A stretch of 64,000 nucleotides of DNA from Christiangramia lutea (GTDB lineage: Bacteria; Bacteroidota; Bacteroidia; Flavobacteriales; Flavobacteriaceae): assembly GCF_022489035.1 (NCBI RefSeq), contig NZ_JAKVTV010000003.1, positions 310,001-374,000 on the forward strand. The letters run 5' to 3'. Position numbers and translations under genes: made by a program. The notes under the pieces were generated by a model. That model made no database searches, was not told the DNA's origin, and worked only from the letters and a program-made list of their open reading frames with translations. Position 1 is the stretch's first letter, and each line of letters opens with the position of its first letter. Shown here piece after piece: positions 9,242 to 18,536 of the stretch.

Positions 9242-10819
9242 ATGATTGGAATTCTATCCTTCGTGGGATTTACCGCCCTCGTTGCCATAATCGCATATTT
9301 TGCAACCAGATCTACCGATGAAACCACCAGCGATGGTTATTTTCTAGGTGGTAGAAGTTTGACTGCAGGGGTGATCGCAGGATCGGTTTTACTTACCAAC
9401 CTTTCTACAGAACAAATTGTGGGTTTAAATGGTTCGGCCTACAGTGAGGGAATTCTGGTAATGGCCTGGGAAACGCTGGCGGCACTTGCGATCGTAGTAA
9501 CTGCGTTGTTTTTACTTCCACGTTACCTTAAAGGAGGGTTAACTACAGTTCCGCAATTTTTACAAACCCGTTTTGACCGCACCACCAAATCTATAGTTTC
9601 TGGACTTTTCCTTTCAGGATATATGGTGATCTTCCTACCCATTGTACTTTACTCGGGAAGTTTGGCCATCAGCACCATGTTCGATATTCCCGGAATGCTG
9701 GGAGTGAGTGATACTGCTGCCCTGTGGATCTGTGTATGGGGAATTGGGATTGTGGGATCGATCTATGCGATCTTCGGAGGATTGAAAGCCGTTGCGGTTT
9801 CAGATACCATTAATGCCATCGGTCTTTTGATTGGTGGTTTGATGATCCCAGTGTTTGGATTAATGGCTATTGGTGATGGAGATATCTTAGCAGGTTTAAC
9901 CACTCTGGTAGATTCCAATCCTGAAAAGTTTGACTCAATTGGTGGTCCTGATGCTTCAGTTCCATTCTCAACCATATTTACAGGAATGATGCTGGTTCAG
10001 CTTTTCTACTGGGGAACTAACCAGGCAATCATTCAAAGGGCCCTGGCGGCAAAGAACCTGAAGGAAGGTCAGAAAGGATTGATGCTGGCGGCATTTATCA
10101 AAATCCTGGGGCCTATCATCGTGGTTCTTCCGGGAATCATTGCCTGGCATATGTTTCAGGGAAATCTGGATAATGCAGACCAGGCATATCCTGCCCTCGT
10201 AAATGAAGTGCTGCCACCGGTACTTGTAGGTTTCTTCGCAGCCGTACTTTTCGGAGCTATCTTAAGTTCCCTTAACTCTTCGGTAACCTTATTCGGAATC
10301 GACATTTATAAGCATCACTTCAACCCTGAGGCTTCTGAAATAGAAGTTGTGAAAAAAGGAAAGACTTTTGGGATTTTCATTGCTATTGCCTCCATGTTCA
10401 TTGCTCCGTTGATCGCGAATGCTCCACAGGGACTCTTCGGATATCTTCAGGAGGTGAATGGATGTTACAGTATCCCGATTTTGACCATTGTAGTGGTAGG
10501 TTATCTTTCTAAGAAGATCCCGGCTATTGCTGCGAAAGTTGCCCTTTTCAGTGGTGTTGGACTTTACCTGGTTTACCTGGGATTAAAATATTTCGTGGTA
10601 GGAGAGGATGCGCTTCCGCATTACCTTCACGTTATGGCTATACTATTTGTAATGAATATCGCTATTATGTGGATCATTGGTAGAGTAAAACCAAGAAAGG
10701 AGGACTTTGTATTGCAACATACCAAGCAGGTTGATATTAGCCCATGGAAGTACGTGCTTCCGGTGGGAATTGGGATCTGTGCTTTAGTGATCTTCGTTTA
10801 TGTTTACTTCGCACAGTAA
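9242..10819 (+). CDS. Sodium:solute symporter family (SSS/SLC5), probable sugar transporter
   Basis: A 525-residue inner-membrane protein with about 13-14 hydrophobic helices. Family signatures include GYFLGGRSLTAGVIAGSVLLTNLSTEQIVGLNGSAY at the first helices and the central GGLKAVAVSDTINAIGLLIGG. WGTNQAIIQRALAAKNLKEGQKG matches the vSGLT-like branch, which carries galactose or glucose with Na+. It directly follows galM and is closed by a terminator, so these two form a sugar-uptake unit. The exact sugar is not shown. Confidence 0.88.
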   Translation: MIGILSFVGFTALVAIIAYFATRSTDETTSDGYFLGGRSLTAGVIAGSVLLTNLSTEQIVGLNGSAYSEGILVMAWETLAALAIVVTALFLLPRYLKGGLTTVPQFLQTRFDRTTKSIVSGLFLSGYMVIFLPIVLYSGSLAISTMFDIPGMLGVSDTAALWICVWGIGIVGSIYAIFGGLKAVAVSDTINAIGLLIGGLMIPVFGLMAIGDGDILAGLTTLVDSNPEKFDSIGGPDASVPFSTIFTGMMLVQLFYWGTNQAIIQRALAAKNLKEGQKGLMLAAFIKILGPIIVVLPGIIAWHMFQGNLDNADQAYPALVNEVLPPVLVGFFAAVLFGAILSSLNSSVTLFGIDIYKHHFNPEASEIEVVKKGKTFGIFIAIASMFIAPLIANAPQGLFGYLQEVNGCYSIPILTIVVVGYLSKKIPAIAAKVALFSGVGLYLVYLGLKYFVVGEDALPHYLHVMAILFVMNIAIMWIIGRVKPRKEDFVLQHTKQVDISPWKYVLPVGIGICALVIFVYVYFAQ

Positions 10820-10841
10820 CTAAATAGGTTTAAAAGATTGA

Positions 10842-10873
10842 AAAATCCGCTTCCATTAAGGAGCGGATTTTTT
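10842..10873 (+). terminator. Terminator after the SSS symporter
   Basis: AAAATCCGCT pairs with AGCGGATTTT around a short loop (with one bulged T near the tip), followed by a T-run. Confidence 0.75.
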
Positions 10874-11046
10874 ATTTAGTGGGTGAATCCATGTTAGAGA
10901 AACTATCCCAGACAACATATTGCCTTTTAAAACAATATTGATCGAAATTTCAATAGTATAATTGAATACTGGGTGAACCTAGAACATAAGATCGAAAACT
11001 TTCATAATGCTGTATTTATTTATCTTTATATAAAAATTTGCAATTA

Positions 11047-11751
11047 ATGACTGAAGTTACCAAAGATCTCTACCAGGTAAAAGAGAAAATGTATGTAGCC
11101 ACCGATTGTATCATTTTCGGTTTTCATGAAGGAAAATTAAAATTACTGGTATTTAAAAGAAGGGTGGAACCTTTGAAGGGGGAGTGGTCACTAATTGGAA
11201 GTTTTGTAAGGCTTGATGAAGATCTTGAGGTAGCAGGTAAGAGGGTTCTCAAAGAAGCCACGGGGCTTGAAAACGTTTACATGCAACAGTTGAGAAGCTA
11301 CGGGAAGAAAGACCGTGATCCCGGTTATCGCTGTATTTCAGTTGCTCAGTATGCCTTGATTAGGATCGATGATTACGATGAAAAACTAGTGGAAGAACAT
11401 GGTGCAAAATGGTTCGAAATAGATCACTTACCTTTATTAATCCTGGATCATAACCGGATGGTACATGATGCACTAATTCAATTGAAGCAGATTGCCAGGT
11501 ACAAACCAATTGGTTTTGAATTACTGCCGGAGAAGTTCACAATCCCACAGCTTCAAATCTTATATGAGGCAATTTACCAGCGAGAACTGGATGCGCGTAA
11601 TTTCAGGAAAAAGGTCTTATCGCTGAATGTTCTTGAAAAGCTGGATGAAAAAGATAAATCTACCAGTAAACGCGGAGCTTTTTTATACAAATTCAATTAC
11701 GAGAACTACCAGAGATTACTGAAATCGGGATATAATTTTGAGATCGCTTAG
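11047..11751 (+). CDS. NrtR-like regulator with degenerate Nudix domain and winged helix
   Basis: About 234 residues from ATG 11047; a TTG three codons earlier is also possible. An N-terminal Nudix fold (ATDCIIFGFHEGKLKLLVFKRRVEPLKGEWSLIGSFVRLDE) is followed by a C-terminal winged helix (KFTIPQLQILYEAIYQRELDARNFRKKVLSL) and ends KRGAFLYKFN. The Nudix box reads RVLKEATGL instead of REUxEExGU, so the metal-binding glutamates are lost and the domain is probably a ligand sensor. Homologous Bacteroides regulators (AraR type) control sugar catabolism. Position between a sugar symporter and sugar-modifying enzymes suggests control of these neighbours. A short inverted repeat AGTAT-N6-ATACT lies about 80 bases upstream. 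Confidence 0.85.
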   Translation: MTEVTKDLYQVKEKMYVATDCIIFGFHEGKLKLLVFKRRVEPLKGEWSLIGSFVRLDEDLEVAGKRVLKEATGLENVYMQQLRSYGKKDRDPGYRCISVAQYALIRIDDYDEKLVEEHGAKWFEIDHLPLLILDHNRMVHDALIQLKQIARYKPIGFELLPEKFTIPQLQILYEAIYQRELDARNFRKKVLSLNVLEKLDEKDKSTSKRGAFLYKFNYENYQRLLKSGYNFEIA

Positions 11752-11825
11752 TTCAGTGAGAAAAATTTCCGAAATAATAATTGTAAAAAATACATTTATT
11801 AATTAATTTAGGAAAATTTAATCCT

Positions 11826-12725
11826 ATGGCTGATAAACTGAAAAGACGTGATTTGATCAAAAACCTCGGACTGGGTGCCGGGATCCTGGGGTTTAGTGGA
11901 GTGGCTAATGCTTTTGCAGGAACCTCCGTATTAATAGCAAATACTGGTAAAGATTCAGATCTTTCAGGAAAAATCAATCATTCGGTTTGTCGATGGTGTT
12001 ACAACGAAATTCCTCTGGATGAGTTTGCAGCGGCCTGTGCCGAAATGGGAATTAAAGCGATCGATCTTTTAAAACCTTCAGAATGGGATATCGTTGAAAA
12101 ACACGGCCTGGTTTGTTCTATGGCTACCGATGATTTTGCGAATATAACTGAAGGCTTCAATGATCCTGAAAATCATGAGAAACTTCAGTCTGCCTACAAG
12201 GGACTCATTAAAAAGGCTTCTGATCATAAGATCAAAAATGTGATCTGTTTTTCGGGAAACCGGAATGGCATGGATGACGAGACAGGTATTAAGAATTGTG
12301 TAAAAGGACTTAATCCGCTACTGGAATATGCCAGTAAGTTGAAGGTAAACCTGGTCATGGAATTGCTCAACAGCAAAGTAGATCATAAAGATTATATGTG
12401 TGATCATACCGACTGGGGTGTGAAATTGGTCAAAAGGCTTAACAAACCAAATTTTAAACTTCTTTACGATGTTTACCATATGCAGATCATGGAAGGCGAT
12501 GTGATAAGGACCATTCAGGAAAATCACCAGTATATTAATCATTACCACACAGCGGGTGTTCCCGGGCGTAATGAAATAAATGATTCCCAGGAACTAAATT
12601 ATCCCGCCATTGTCAAGGCTATCTATAACACTGGTTTTACAGGCTATCTTGCCCAGGAATTTATACCAACGTATCCTGATAAAATTGCGGCTCTTCGAGA
12701 AGGAGTTGAAATTTGTGATATTTAA
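11826..12725 (+). CDS. Sugar phosphate isomerase/epimerase-like TIM barrel protein with Tat signal
   Basis: A 299-residue protein of the AP-endonuclease-2 / hydroxypyruvate isomerase-like TIM-barrel superfamily. The N-terminus KRRDLIKNLGLGAGILGFSG is a twin-arginine export signal, so the folded protein would act in the periplasm. Metal-ligand positions fit VMELLNSK (Glu), LLYDVYHMQIMEGD (Asp and His), HYHTAGVPGRNE (His) and AQEFIP (Glu). The substrate is unknown; keto/aldose isomerisation of a sugar acid is plausible. It is followed within 20 bases by a secreted glycoside hydrolase, suggesting joint carbohydrate processing. Confidence 0.8.
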   Translation: MADKLKRRDLIKNLGLGAGILGFSGVANAFAGTSVLIANTGKDSDLSGKINHSVCRWCYNEIPLDEFAAACAEMGIKAIDLLKPSEWDIVEKHGLVCSMATDDFANITEGFNDPENHEKLQSAYKGLIKKASDHKIKNVICFSGNRNGMDDETGIKNCVKGLNPLLEYASKLKVNLVMELLNSKVDHKDYMCDHTDWGVKLVKRLNKPNFKLLYDVYHMQIMEGDVIRTIQENHQYINHYHTAGVPGRNEINDSQELNYPAIVKAIYNTGFTGYLAQEFIPTYPDKIAALREGVEICDI

Positions 12726-12742
12726 TTTCTAAGAGCTTTTTA

Positions 12743-15331
12743 ATGACACTGAAATTAAAATCAATTTTTGGCCTGTTCACTATTGTCTTAATGATGTTGA
12801 GCTTGAATTCTATAGCTCAGGGAAAATCTCAGATACAGGATGTTTATGTAGATGAAGAAGGAATTATGCGTTGGAGGAATAATAGTGAAGAAGTTCGTGG
12901 TTTCGGAGTGAATTATTCGGCGCCTTTTGCCCATGCATACAGGTCTGCAGAGAAGAAAGGACTGGATCTAAAAAGTGAAATGGACAAGGATATTTACCAT
13001 TTCACCAGACTGAATTTTGATTTGTATCGACTACACGTTTGGGATACCGAAATAAGTGATGAAGAAGGAAACCTTATTGAAAATGAGCACCTGGACGCTT
13101 TTGATTATTTGCTGAGTGAACTGAAAAAGCGAGCCATAAATTTTGTAATTACACCGATCGCTTACTGGGGTAATGGCTGGCCCGAACCCGATGAGGATAC
13201 GCCTGGATTTTCAGATAAATATGGAAAAGAGACTAGTCTTATTGATCCTGATGCGATCAAAGCCCAGGAAAATTATCTGGGTAAATTCCTGGAGCATGTA
13301 AATCCTTATACCGGGATTGCTTACAAGGATGAACCGAATCTTATCGCTTTTGAAGTTAGCAATGAACCACATCATCGCGAAACCCCTGAGGAGGTCAAAA
13401 CGTTCATCAACAAGATGGTTGCCGCAATGCGTAAAACCGGAACCAAAAAGCCTATTTTTTATAACGTTAGTCACAGCGTTCACCTTGCTGAAACTTATTT
13501 TACTTCAGAGATAGACGGCGGAACTTTTCAATGGTACCCCACCGGACTTGGGTTTCAGAAAGAACTGGAGGGAAACCTGCTTCCCAATGTGAACGATTAT
13601 AATATTCCTTTCAACGATGCGATCAAAAAGAATAACAAGGCTAAACTGGTGTATGAATTTGATGCCGCCGATGTAAATAAATCTTATATCTATCCGGCGA
13701 TGGCCAGAAGCTTTCGGGAGGCCGGTATCCAGGTCGCTACACACTTTGCTTACGATCCTACATTTCTTGCCTATGCCAATACCGAGTATAACACGCATTA
13801 TATGAATCTGAATTATACTCCGCATAAGGCTTTGTCGCTTATGATCGCTTCAGAAATCTTTCATAAAGTCCCGCTGGGTACAGATCTGGGAATCTATCCA
13901 GAGAATCTCGAATTTGGAGATTTTAAGATCAGATATGAAGGGGACCAGGCGATATATAATTCGGCTGAAAAATTCATTTATACAAATTCGAACTTAGAAC
14001 AACCAAAAGATCCTTCAGAATTAAGAGAAATTGCCGGACATGGAAATTCGAGAATTATCAAATACGACGGTAAGGGAGCTTATTTTATTAATAAACTTGA
14101 AGATGGAGCCTGGCGTCTTGAGGTAATGCCAGATCCTATTTTGATAGGAAATCCTTTTGGCAGCAATAGTCTGGAGAAAAGCGTAGCCGTGATCAGCTGG
14201 AAAGCCAACAAAATGCAGTTACAACTAAAAGATTTGGGGAAAAACTTTGAAATATCAGGATTGAATCAGGGTAATGACACTTTAATTGTTGCAAATGGGA
14301 ATTCATTTTCCATTAAACCGGGAACTTACCTGGTAAAATCGCAGGGAAGTGATTTTGTAATTTCTGATTACTCTAATAACTGGAATTTTGAGATGGATTC
14401 TTTTGAAGCAAAAGAAAGTACCGTTGATAAGACCTATCTGGTGCATAAGCCATCTAAAACGGCCTCTGCAGGAAGCTCTTTTCAAATTGAAGCAATTGTA
14501 GTCTCAGATGAAAATATCAAAAAAGTTGAAGCCTGGTTTCAAAATGGCAATACCTATGAATCTGTTGATCTTACTGCAGAAAATAATTATGACTATACTG
14601 CCCAGGTTCCTGAAATCTTAATGAAAAACGGATTCCTGAAATATCGTTTTATAGTTAAAACAGAAGATGGAGAGGTGACTTTTCCCGGTGGAGTAGAGGG
14701 GAGCCCTTCAGACTGGAATTTCTATAATGATGAAATTTATAAAACCAAGATATTTAGTGAAGATTCACCGGTTTACCTATTTAATGCAGCTACAGATTCA
14801 GACAATGTGGTAAGAAACTGGTCACCTGAAAATAATTTGATTCCAATAAATGATACAGAAGTTGAATTTCAGATAATAGTGGATAATTTATTTGAAAAGG
14901 ATGTTGAAAATCTAAATGCAGAGCCTATTTATGATTATTCTTTCAGATATAATTTTCTGCAGAAAATTAAGAACCGTAAACTTTCCGGACAGGATAAACT
15001 TATAGTAACCGGTAGGTCTTTGAGTGAAAATACGAAAAAGTTATTGGTTTCTCTGGTGATGAATAATGGCGCTGCATTTGGAAAGATCATCGATCTGCCG
15101 GAAAAAACCTCGGATATTGAAATTCCCCTGGAAGACTTCAAACTAACCAAAACGGTTACTTTACCAAGACCTTACCCTGGTTTCCTGCCTTATTATTTTG
15201 ATCATTCGTATAAAGGCGATTTTAAGATCGAAGACATTGAAAGCATTCAATTTTCTATTGGTCCCGGACTTCAGAAAGAAGATCTTCAGAAATCGCAGGG
15301 AGTAGGTATAAGAAGTGTTAGATTAGAATAG
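12743..15331 (+). CDS. Secreted clan GH-A (GH5-like) glycoside hydrolase with C-terminal accessory region
   Basis: An 862-residue exported protein (signal peptide ending near SIAQ). Residues about 30-420 form a TIM-barrel hydrolase of clan GH-A. RLHVWDTE and YWGNGWPEP line the cleft, the acid/base glutamate is in AFEVSNEPHH, and the nucleophile is probably the glutamate in KLVYEFDAAD. The rest (about 440-862) is beta-rich and may hold carbohydrate-binding modules. Mannan or beta-glucan would be usual substrates for such enzymes, but the family cannot be fixed by eye. It is probably co-transcribed with the Tat-exported TIM-barrel protein. Confidence 0.75.
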   Translation: MTLKLKSIFGLFTIVLMMLSLNSIAQGKSQIQDVYVDEEGIMRWRNNSEEVRGFGVNYSAPFAHAYRSAEKKGLDLKSEMDKDIYHFTRLNFDLYRLHVWDTEISDEEGNLIENEHLDAFDYLLSELKKRAINFVITPIAYWGNGWPEPDEDTPGFSDKYGKETSLIDPDAIKAQENYLGKFLEHVNPYTGIAYKDEPNLIAFEVSNEPHHRETPEEVKTFINKMVAAMRKTGTKKPIFYNVSHSVHLAETYFTSEIDGGTFQWYPTGLGFQKELEGNLLPNVNDYNIPFNDAIKKNNKAKLVYEFDAADVNKSYIYPAMARSFREAGIQVATHFAYDPTFLAYANTEYNTHYMNLNYTPHKALSLMIASEIFHKVPLGTDLGIYPENLEFGDFKIRYEGDQAIYNSAEKFIYTNSNLEQPKDPSELREIAGHGNSRIIKYDGKGAYFINKLEDGAWRLEVMPDPILIGNPFGSNSLEKSVAVISWKANKMQLQLKDLGKNFEISGLNQGNDTLIVANGNSFSIKPGTYLVKSQGSDFVISDYSNNWNFEMDSFEAKESTVDKTYLVHKPSKTASAGSSFQIEAIVVSDENIKKVEAWFQNGNTYESVDLTAENNYDYTAQVPEILMKNGFLKYRFIVKTEDGEVTFPGGVEGSPSDWNFYNDEIYKTKIFSEDSPVYLFNAATDSDNVVRNWSPENNLIPINDTEVEFQIIVDNLFEKDVENLNAEPIYDYSFRYNFLQKIKNRKLSGQDKLIVTGRSLSENTKKLLVSLVMNNGAAFGKIIDLPEKTSDIEIPLEDFKLTKTVTLPRPYPGFLPYYFDHSYKGDFKIEDIESIQFSIGPGLQKEDLQKSQGVGIRSVRLE

Positions 15332-15459
15332 ATTAATTGCGTTTAGCAAAAGATTTCTCCTTTTGTTAATTGAATTTTTGAAAATCTAAACATAGAATTT
15401 CGGAAAATTCTAAGGTGCAAATAAGATCTTATCATTGATATTTTAACTGCTAATGAGAT

Positions 15460-15540
15460 GCTGAAAAAAGTCTGGCATGACCTTACTTAGCACCATCATC
15501 CTGAATTTATTTCAGCGTCTATCTAATGAAATCCAAGACA
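15460..15540. repeat. Dispersed repeat (degraded copy 2) in the gap 15332-15629
   Basis: The words GTCTGGCATGACC and ATCCTGAATTTATTTCAG resemble the hairpin repeats near 4.2 and 61.7 kb but with mismatched stems. The rest of this 298-base gap holds only the terminator of the converging nrdJ gene. Confidence 0.4.
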
Positions 15541-15577
15541 GGGCAATAATCAAACCGATCTAATTTGTTATCAGAAT

Positions 15578-15613
15578 AAAAAAGGTCCCGCTATTGCGAG
15601 ACCTTTTTTTTAG
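15578..15613 (-). terminator. Terminator between converging GH-A hydrolase and nrdJ genes
   Basis: AAAAAGGTCCCGC pairs with GCGAGACCTTTTT around a short loop, with A-runs and T-runs on both sides, so it can end transcription from both directions. Confidence 0.8.
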
Positions 15614-15629
15614 CAGAAATAACAGTAAT

Positions 15630-18185
15630 TTAACCGCATTTAGAAGAACCGCAGTCCTTACAGGTTAAGCATCCTTCCTGGTAGATCAGGTTTGAGGAAT
15701 TACAATTATTACACTTTTCTTTCTTGGCAACTGTTCCGTCGGCAATGTAACGCTTAAGTGCTCTAACCACACCATTTTTCCAGGTGTTGATAGATTCGCT
15801 ATCCAACTGAAGACTGTTGATAAGATCTACTACATTATCTATAGACATTCCGTGACGGAGTGTACTGGAGATTAGTTTTGCATAGTTCCAGAATTCCGGA
15901 TTGAACTTATGAGACAGTCCTTCGATGGTGGTTTTGTATCCACGCTTATTTTCGTACTGGAAGTCATATCTTGAAGTTCCATCTTCATTTCTGGCCTTAA
16001 TGATATAACCTTCGCTTACCCATCTAGGTAAAAGGATACCTTCTTCATCATCGGCAAAACCGGTAAAGATCTCGTAAGGTCGTCCATCTACAAGTCCGAT
16101 AAAGGCGATCCATTTATCTTTATTGTTCTGGAAACGAACCACGTCTGCAGTAAGTACGTCAGGTCTTTTTAATGGGAAGGCACCGGCCGTTTCTTCAGTG
16201 TCTTCTTCCTTTTTCTCATCATTGGAAATAAGAACTCCAGATCTGGAACCATCACGGTAAACGGTAACCCCTTTACATCCTGCTTCCCAGGCTTCAAGGT
16301 AAAGTTTACCAACAAGGTCTTCGCTTACATCATTTGGTAAGTTGATGGTCACACTAATAGAGTGGTCGATCCATTTTTGAACCGCTCCCTGCATTTTTAC
16401 CTTGCTGAGCCAGTCTACATCATTAGAAGTTGCCTGGTAGTAAGGTGAAAGTTTAACCAGTTTATCCAATTCTTCCTGAGAATAGTTCTTTTCGGTATCG
16501 TGACCCTTGGCTCTCATCCATTCTTTAAAACGGTGGTGGAAAACCACATATTCTTCCCATGAATCTCCAACTTCATCTACGAAATCGACTCTGGCGTCTT
16601 TATCGTTAGGGTTTACTTTTCTTCTACGCTTATATACTGGAAGGAAAACCGGCTCGATCCCGGACGTAGTCTGAGTCATCAAACTCGTAGTTCCGGTTGG
16701 AGCGATGGTAAGAAGAGCGATATTCCTTCTACCATATTCCAGCATATCATAATATAGTTTTTCGTCGGCTTCCTTCAATCTTAGGATAAAAGGATTTTCT
16801 TTTTCTCTTTCAGAATCGAAAATTGAGAAAGCACCTCTTTCCTTAGCCGTATCTACAGAAGCTCTGTAAGCAGCCAGGGCAATATTTTTGTGAATATCTA
16901 CTGAAAAGTCGATTCCTTCCTTGCTTCCGTATTTAATCCCAAGTCCGGCAAGCATATCACCTTCAGCAGTGATACCAATTCCGGTTCTACGGCCTTCATA
17001 GGCTTTCTGACGGATATTCAGCCATAGATTCTTTTCAACAGATTTGATCTCATCATTTTCAGGATCTGAATCTATCTTGGCCAGGATATTATCGATCTTC
17101 TCAAGTTCAAGATCAATGATATCGTCCATAATTCTTTGCGCTGCCCCAATATGCTTTTTGAAAAGCTCATAGTTGAATTTTGCATTTTCAGTAAATGGTT
17201 CTTCAACGTAGGAATATAAGTTGATTGCTAAAAGTCGGCAAGAATCGTAAGGGCAAAGCGGGATCTCACCACATGGATTCGTGGAAACTGTTTTATATCC
17301 AAGGTCTGCATAACAATCTGGCACAGATTCATTGATAACGGTATCCCAGAAAAGGATTCCTGGTTCGGCAGATTTCCAAGCGTTATGAACGATCTTTTTC
17401 CAAAGCTTATCCGCTTCAATGTCTTTTTTGAATTTCGGGTTTTTACTGAAGACCGGATATTTTTGAGTATAGGAACCGTTATTTTTTACGGCTTTCATAA
17501 AGTTATCATCGATTCTAACCGAAACATTGGCGCCTGTAACTTTCCCCTGTTCCATTTTAGCATCTATAAAATCTTCAGCATCTGGATGGTTAATAGAGAC
17601 CGAAAGCATTAAAGCCCCACGTCTTCCATCCTGAGCAACTTCCCTGGTAGAGTTTGAATAGCGTTCCATAAAAGGTACGATCCCGGTAGAGGTCAAAGCT
17701 GAATTCTTAACCGCAGAACTCTTAGGACGTATGTGCGAAAGGTCATGACCTACACCACCACGACGCTTCATTAGCTGCACCTGCTCCTGGTCTATCTTCA
17801 TGATCCCTCCGTATGAATCTGAATCTCCTTCATTCCCAATTACAAAGCAGTTAGAAAGAGAACCAACCTGGTAAGGATTTCCTATTCCGGCCATCGGGCT
17901 ACCCTGAGGTACGATATATTTGAAATCTTTGATAAGATCAAAGACTTCATCCTCGGTCATTGGATTTGGGTATTTCTTTTCTACTCTGGCGATCTCCTTG
18001 GCGATACGTCTATGCATATCATTTGGAGTGAGTTCATAAATGTTTCCTTCAGAATCTTTAAGGGCGTATTTATTTACCCATACTCTGGCAGCAAGGTCAT
18101 CTCCTTTAAAGTATTTTAAGGAAGCTTCAAAAGCCTGTTCCTGTGAATAGGTTTGTGGAACTACTGGTTTTTCTTCTACAGGCAT
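15630..18185 (-). CDS. nrdJ: Adenosylcobalamin-dependent (class II) ribonucleoside-diphosphate reductase
   Basis: An 851-residue enzyme that reduces ribonucleotides to deoxyribonucleotides using a radical from adenosylcobalamin, so it works with or without oxygen. Signatures are GSLSNCFVI (first redox cysteine), STNPCGEIPLCPYDSCRL (radical cysteine and NPCGE), and APTGTTSLMTQTTSGIEPVF near residue 520. The C-terminus ends with a zinc-ribbon-like cysteine pattern (CNNCNSSNLIYQEGCLTCKDCGSSKCG region) that supplies the shuttling cysteines. It stands alone on the minus strand, and I did not find a recognisable cobalamin-riboswitch box in the 350 bases upstream. Confidence 0.95.
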   Translation of the reverse strand: MPVEEKPVVPQTYSQEQAFEASLKYFKGDDLAARVWVNKYALKDSEGNIYELTPNDMHRRIAKEIARVEKKYPNPMTEDEVFDLIKDFKYIVPQGSPMAGIGNPYQVGSLSNCFVIGNEGDSDSYGGIMKIDQEQVQLMKRRGGVGHDLSHIRPKSSAVKNSALTSTGIVPFMERYSNSTREVAQDGRRGALMLSVSINHPDAEDFIDAKMEQGKVTGANVSVRIDDNFMKAVKNNGSYTQKYPVFSKNPKFKKDIEADKLWKKIVHNAWKSAEPGILFWDTVINESVPDCYADLGYKTVSTNPCGEIPLCPYDSCRLLAINLYSYVEEPFTENAKFNYELFKKHIGAAQRIMDDIIDLELEKIDNILAKIDSDPENDEIKSVEKNLWLNIRQKAYEGRRTGIGITAEGDMLAGLGIKYGSKEGIDFSVDIHKNIALAAYRASVDTAKERGAFSIFDSEREKENPFILRLKEADEKLYYDMLEYGRRNIALLTIAPTGTTSLMTQTTSGIEPVFLPVYKRRRKVNPNDKDARVDFVDEVGDSWEEYVVFHHRFKEWMRAKGHDTEKNYSQEELDKLVKLSPYYQATSNDVDWLSKVKMQGAVQKWIDHSISVTINLPNDVSEDLVGKLYLEAWEAGCKGVTVYRDGSRSGVLISNDEKKEEDTEETAGAFPLKRPDVLTADVVRFQNNKDKWIAFIGLVDGRPYEIFTGFADDEEGILLPRWVSEGYIIKARNEDGTSRYDFQYENKRGYKTTIEGLSHKFNPEFWNYAKLISSTLRHGMSIDNVVDLINSLQLDSESINTWKNGVVRALKRYIADGTVAKKEKCNNCNSSNLIYQEGCLTCKDCGSSKCG

Positions 18186-18536
18186 ATAGATTAGATTTTT
18201 AGGTTAGAATTTTGTTATTATCCTGGTATAAAACTAAGCAAAGAAATGAGACAATTAACAAATCGTTTGGAGAAAGTTATCAAGAAAAAATTGTTAATTA
18301 ATTGAAAATCAGTTAATTAAAAAATTACTAACAATAAAAAGTTGACAAATAATGAAAATTAAAATTTTGAAATTTGAAAAAGTGTGAAGTAGTTATAATG
18401 CAGAATTAAAATTGCGAAACCAAGGAGAAAATGTGAAAAAATTCAGGAAATATGATGGGAAATCTACTAAAAAAAGAGGCCCCGCATCTAGCGGGGCCTA
18501 CTTTGAATTAACACCTATGAAAATTCAAATAAAAGG
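18186..18536. other. Gene-free stretch between nrdJ and the amylase gene
   Basis: An AT-rich 351-base gap. It contains the upstream region of nrdJ (minus strand) and, at its low-coordinate end, the amylase terminator. I see no open reading frame, riboswitch or clear promoter consensus. Confidence 0.5.
18474..18506 (-). terminator. Terminator of the susCDE-amylase operon
   Basis: AGGCCCCGC pairs perfectly with GCGGGGCCT around a five-base loop. On the minus strand the stem is followed by CTTTTTTT, a strong rho-independent terminator. Confidence 0.85.

Noticed and set aside
18186-18430. Cobalamin riboswitch upstream of the B12-dependent nrdJ
   Set aside because: The region is AT-rich and shows none of the conserved B12-box sequence on the minus strand.
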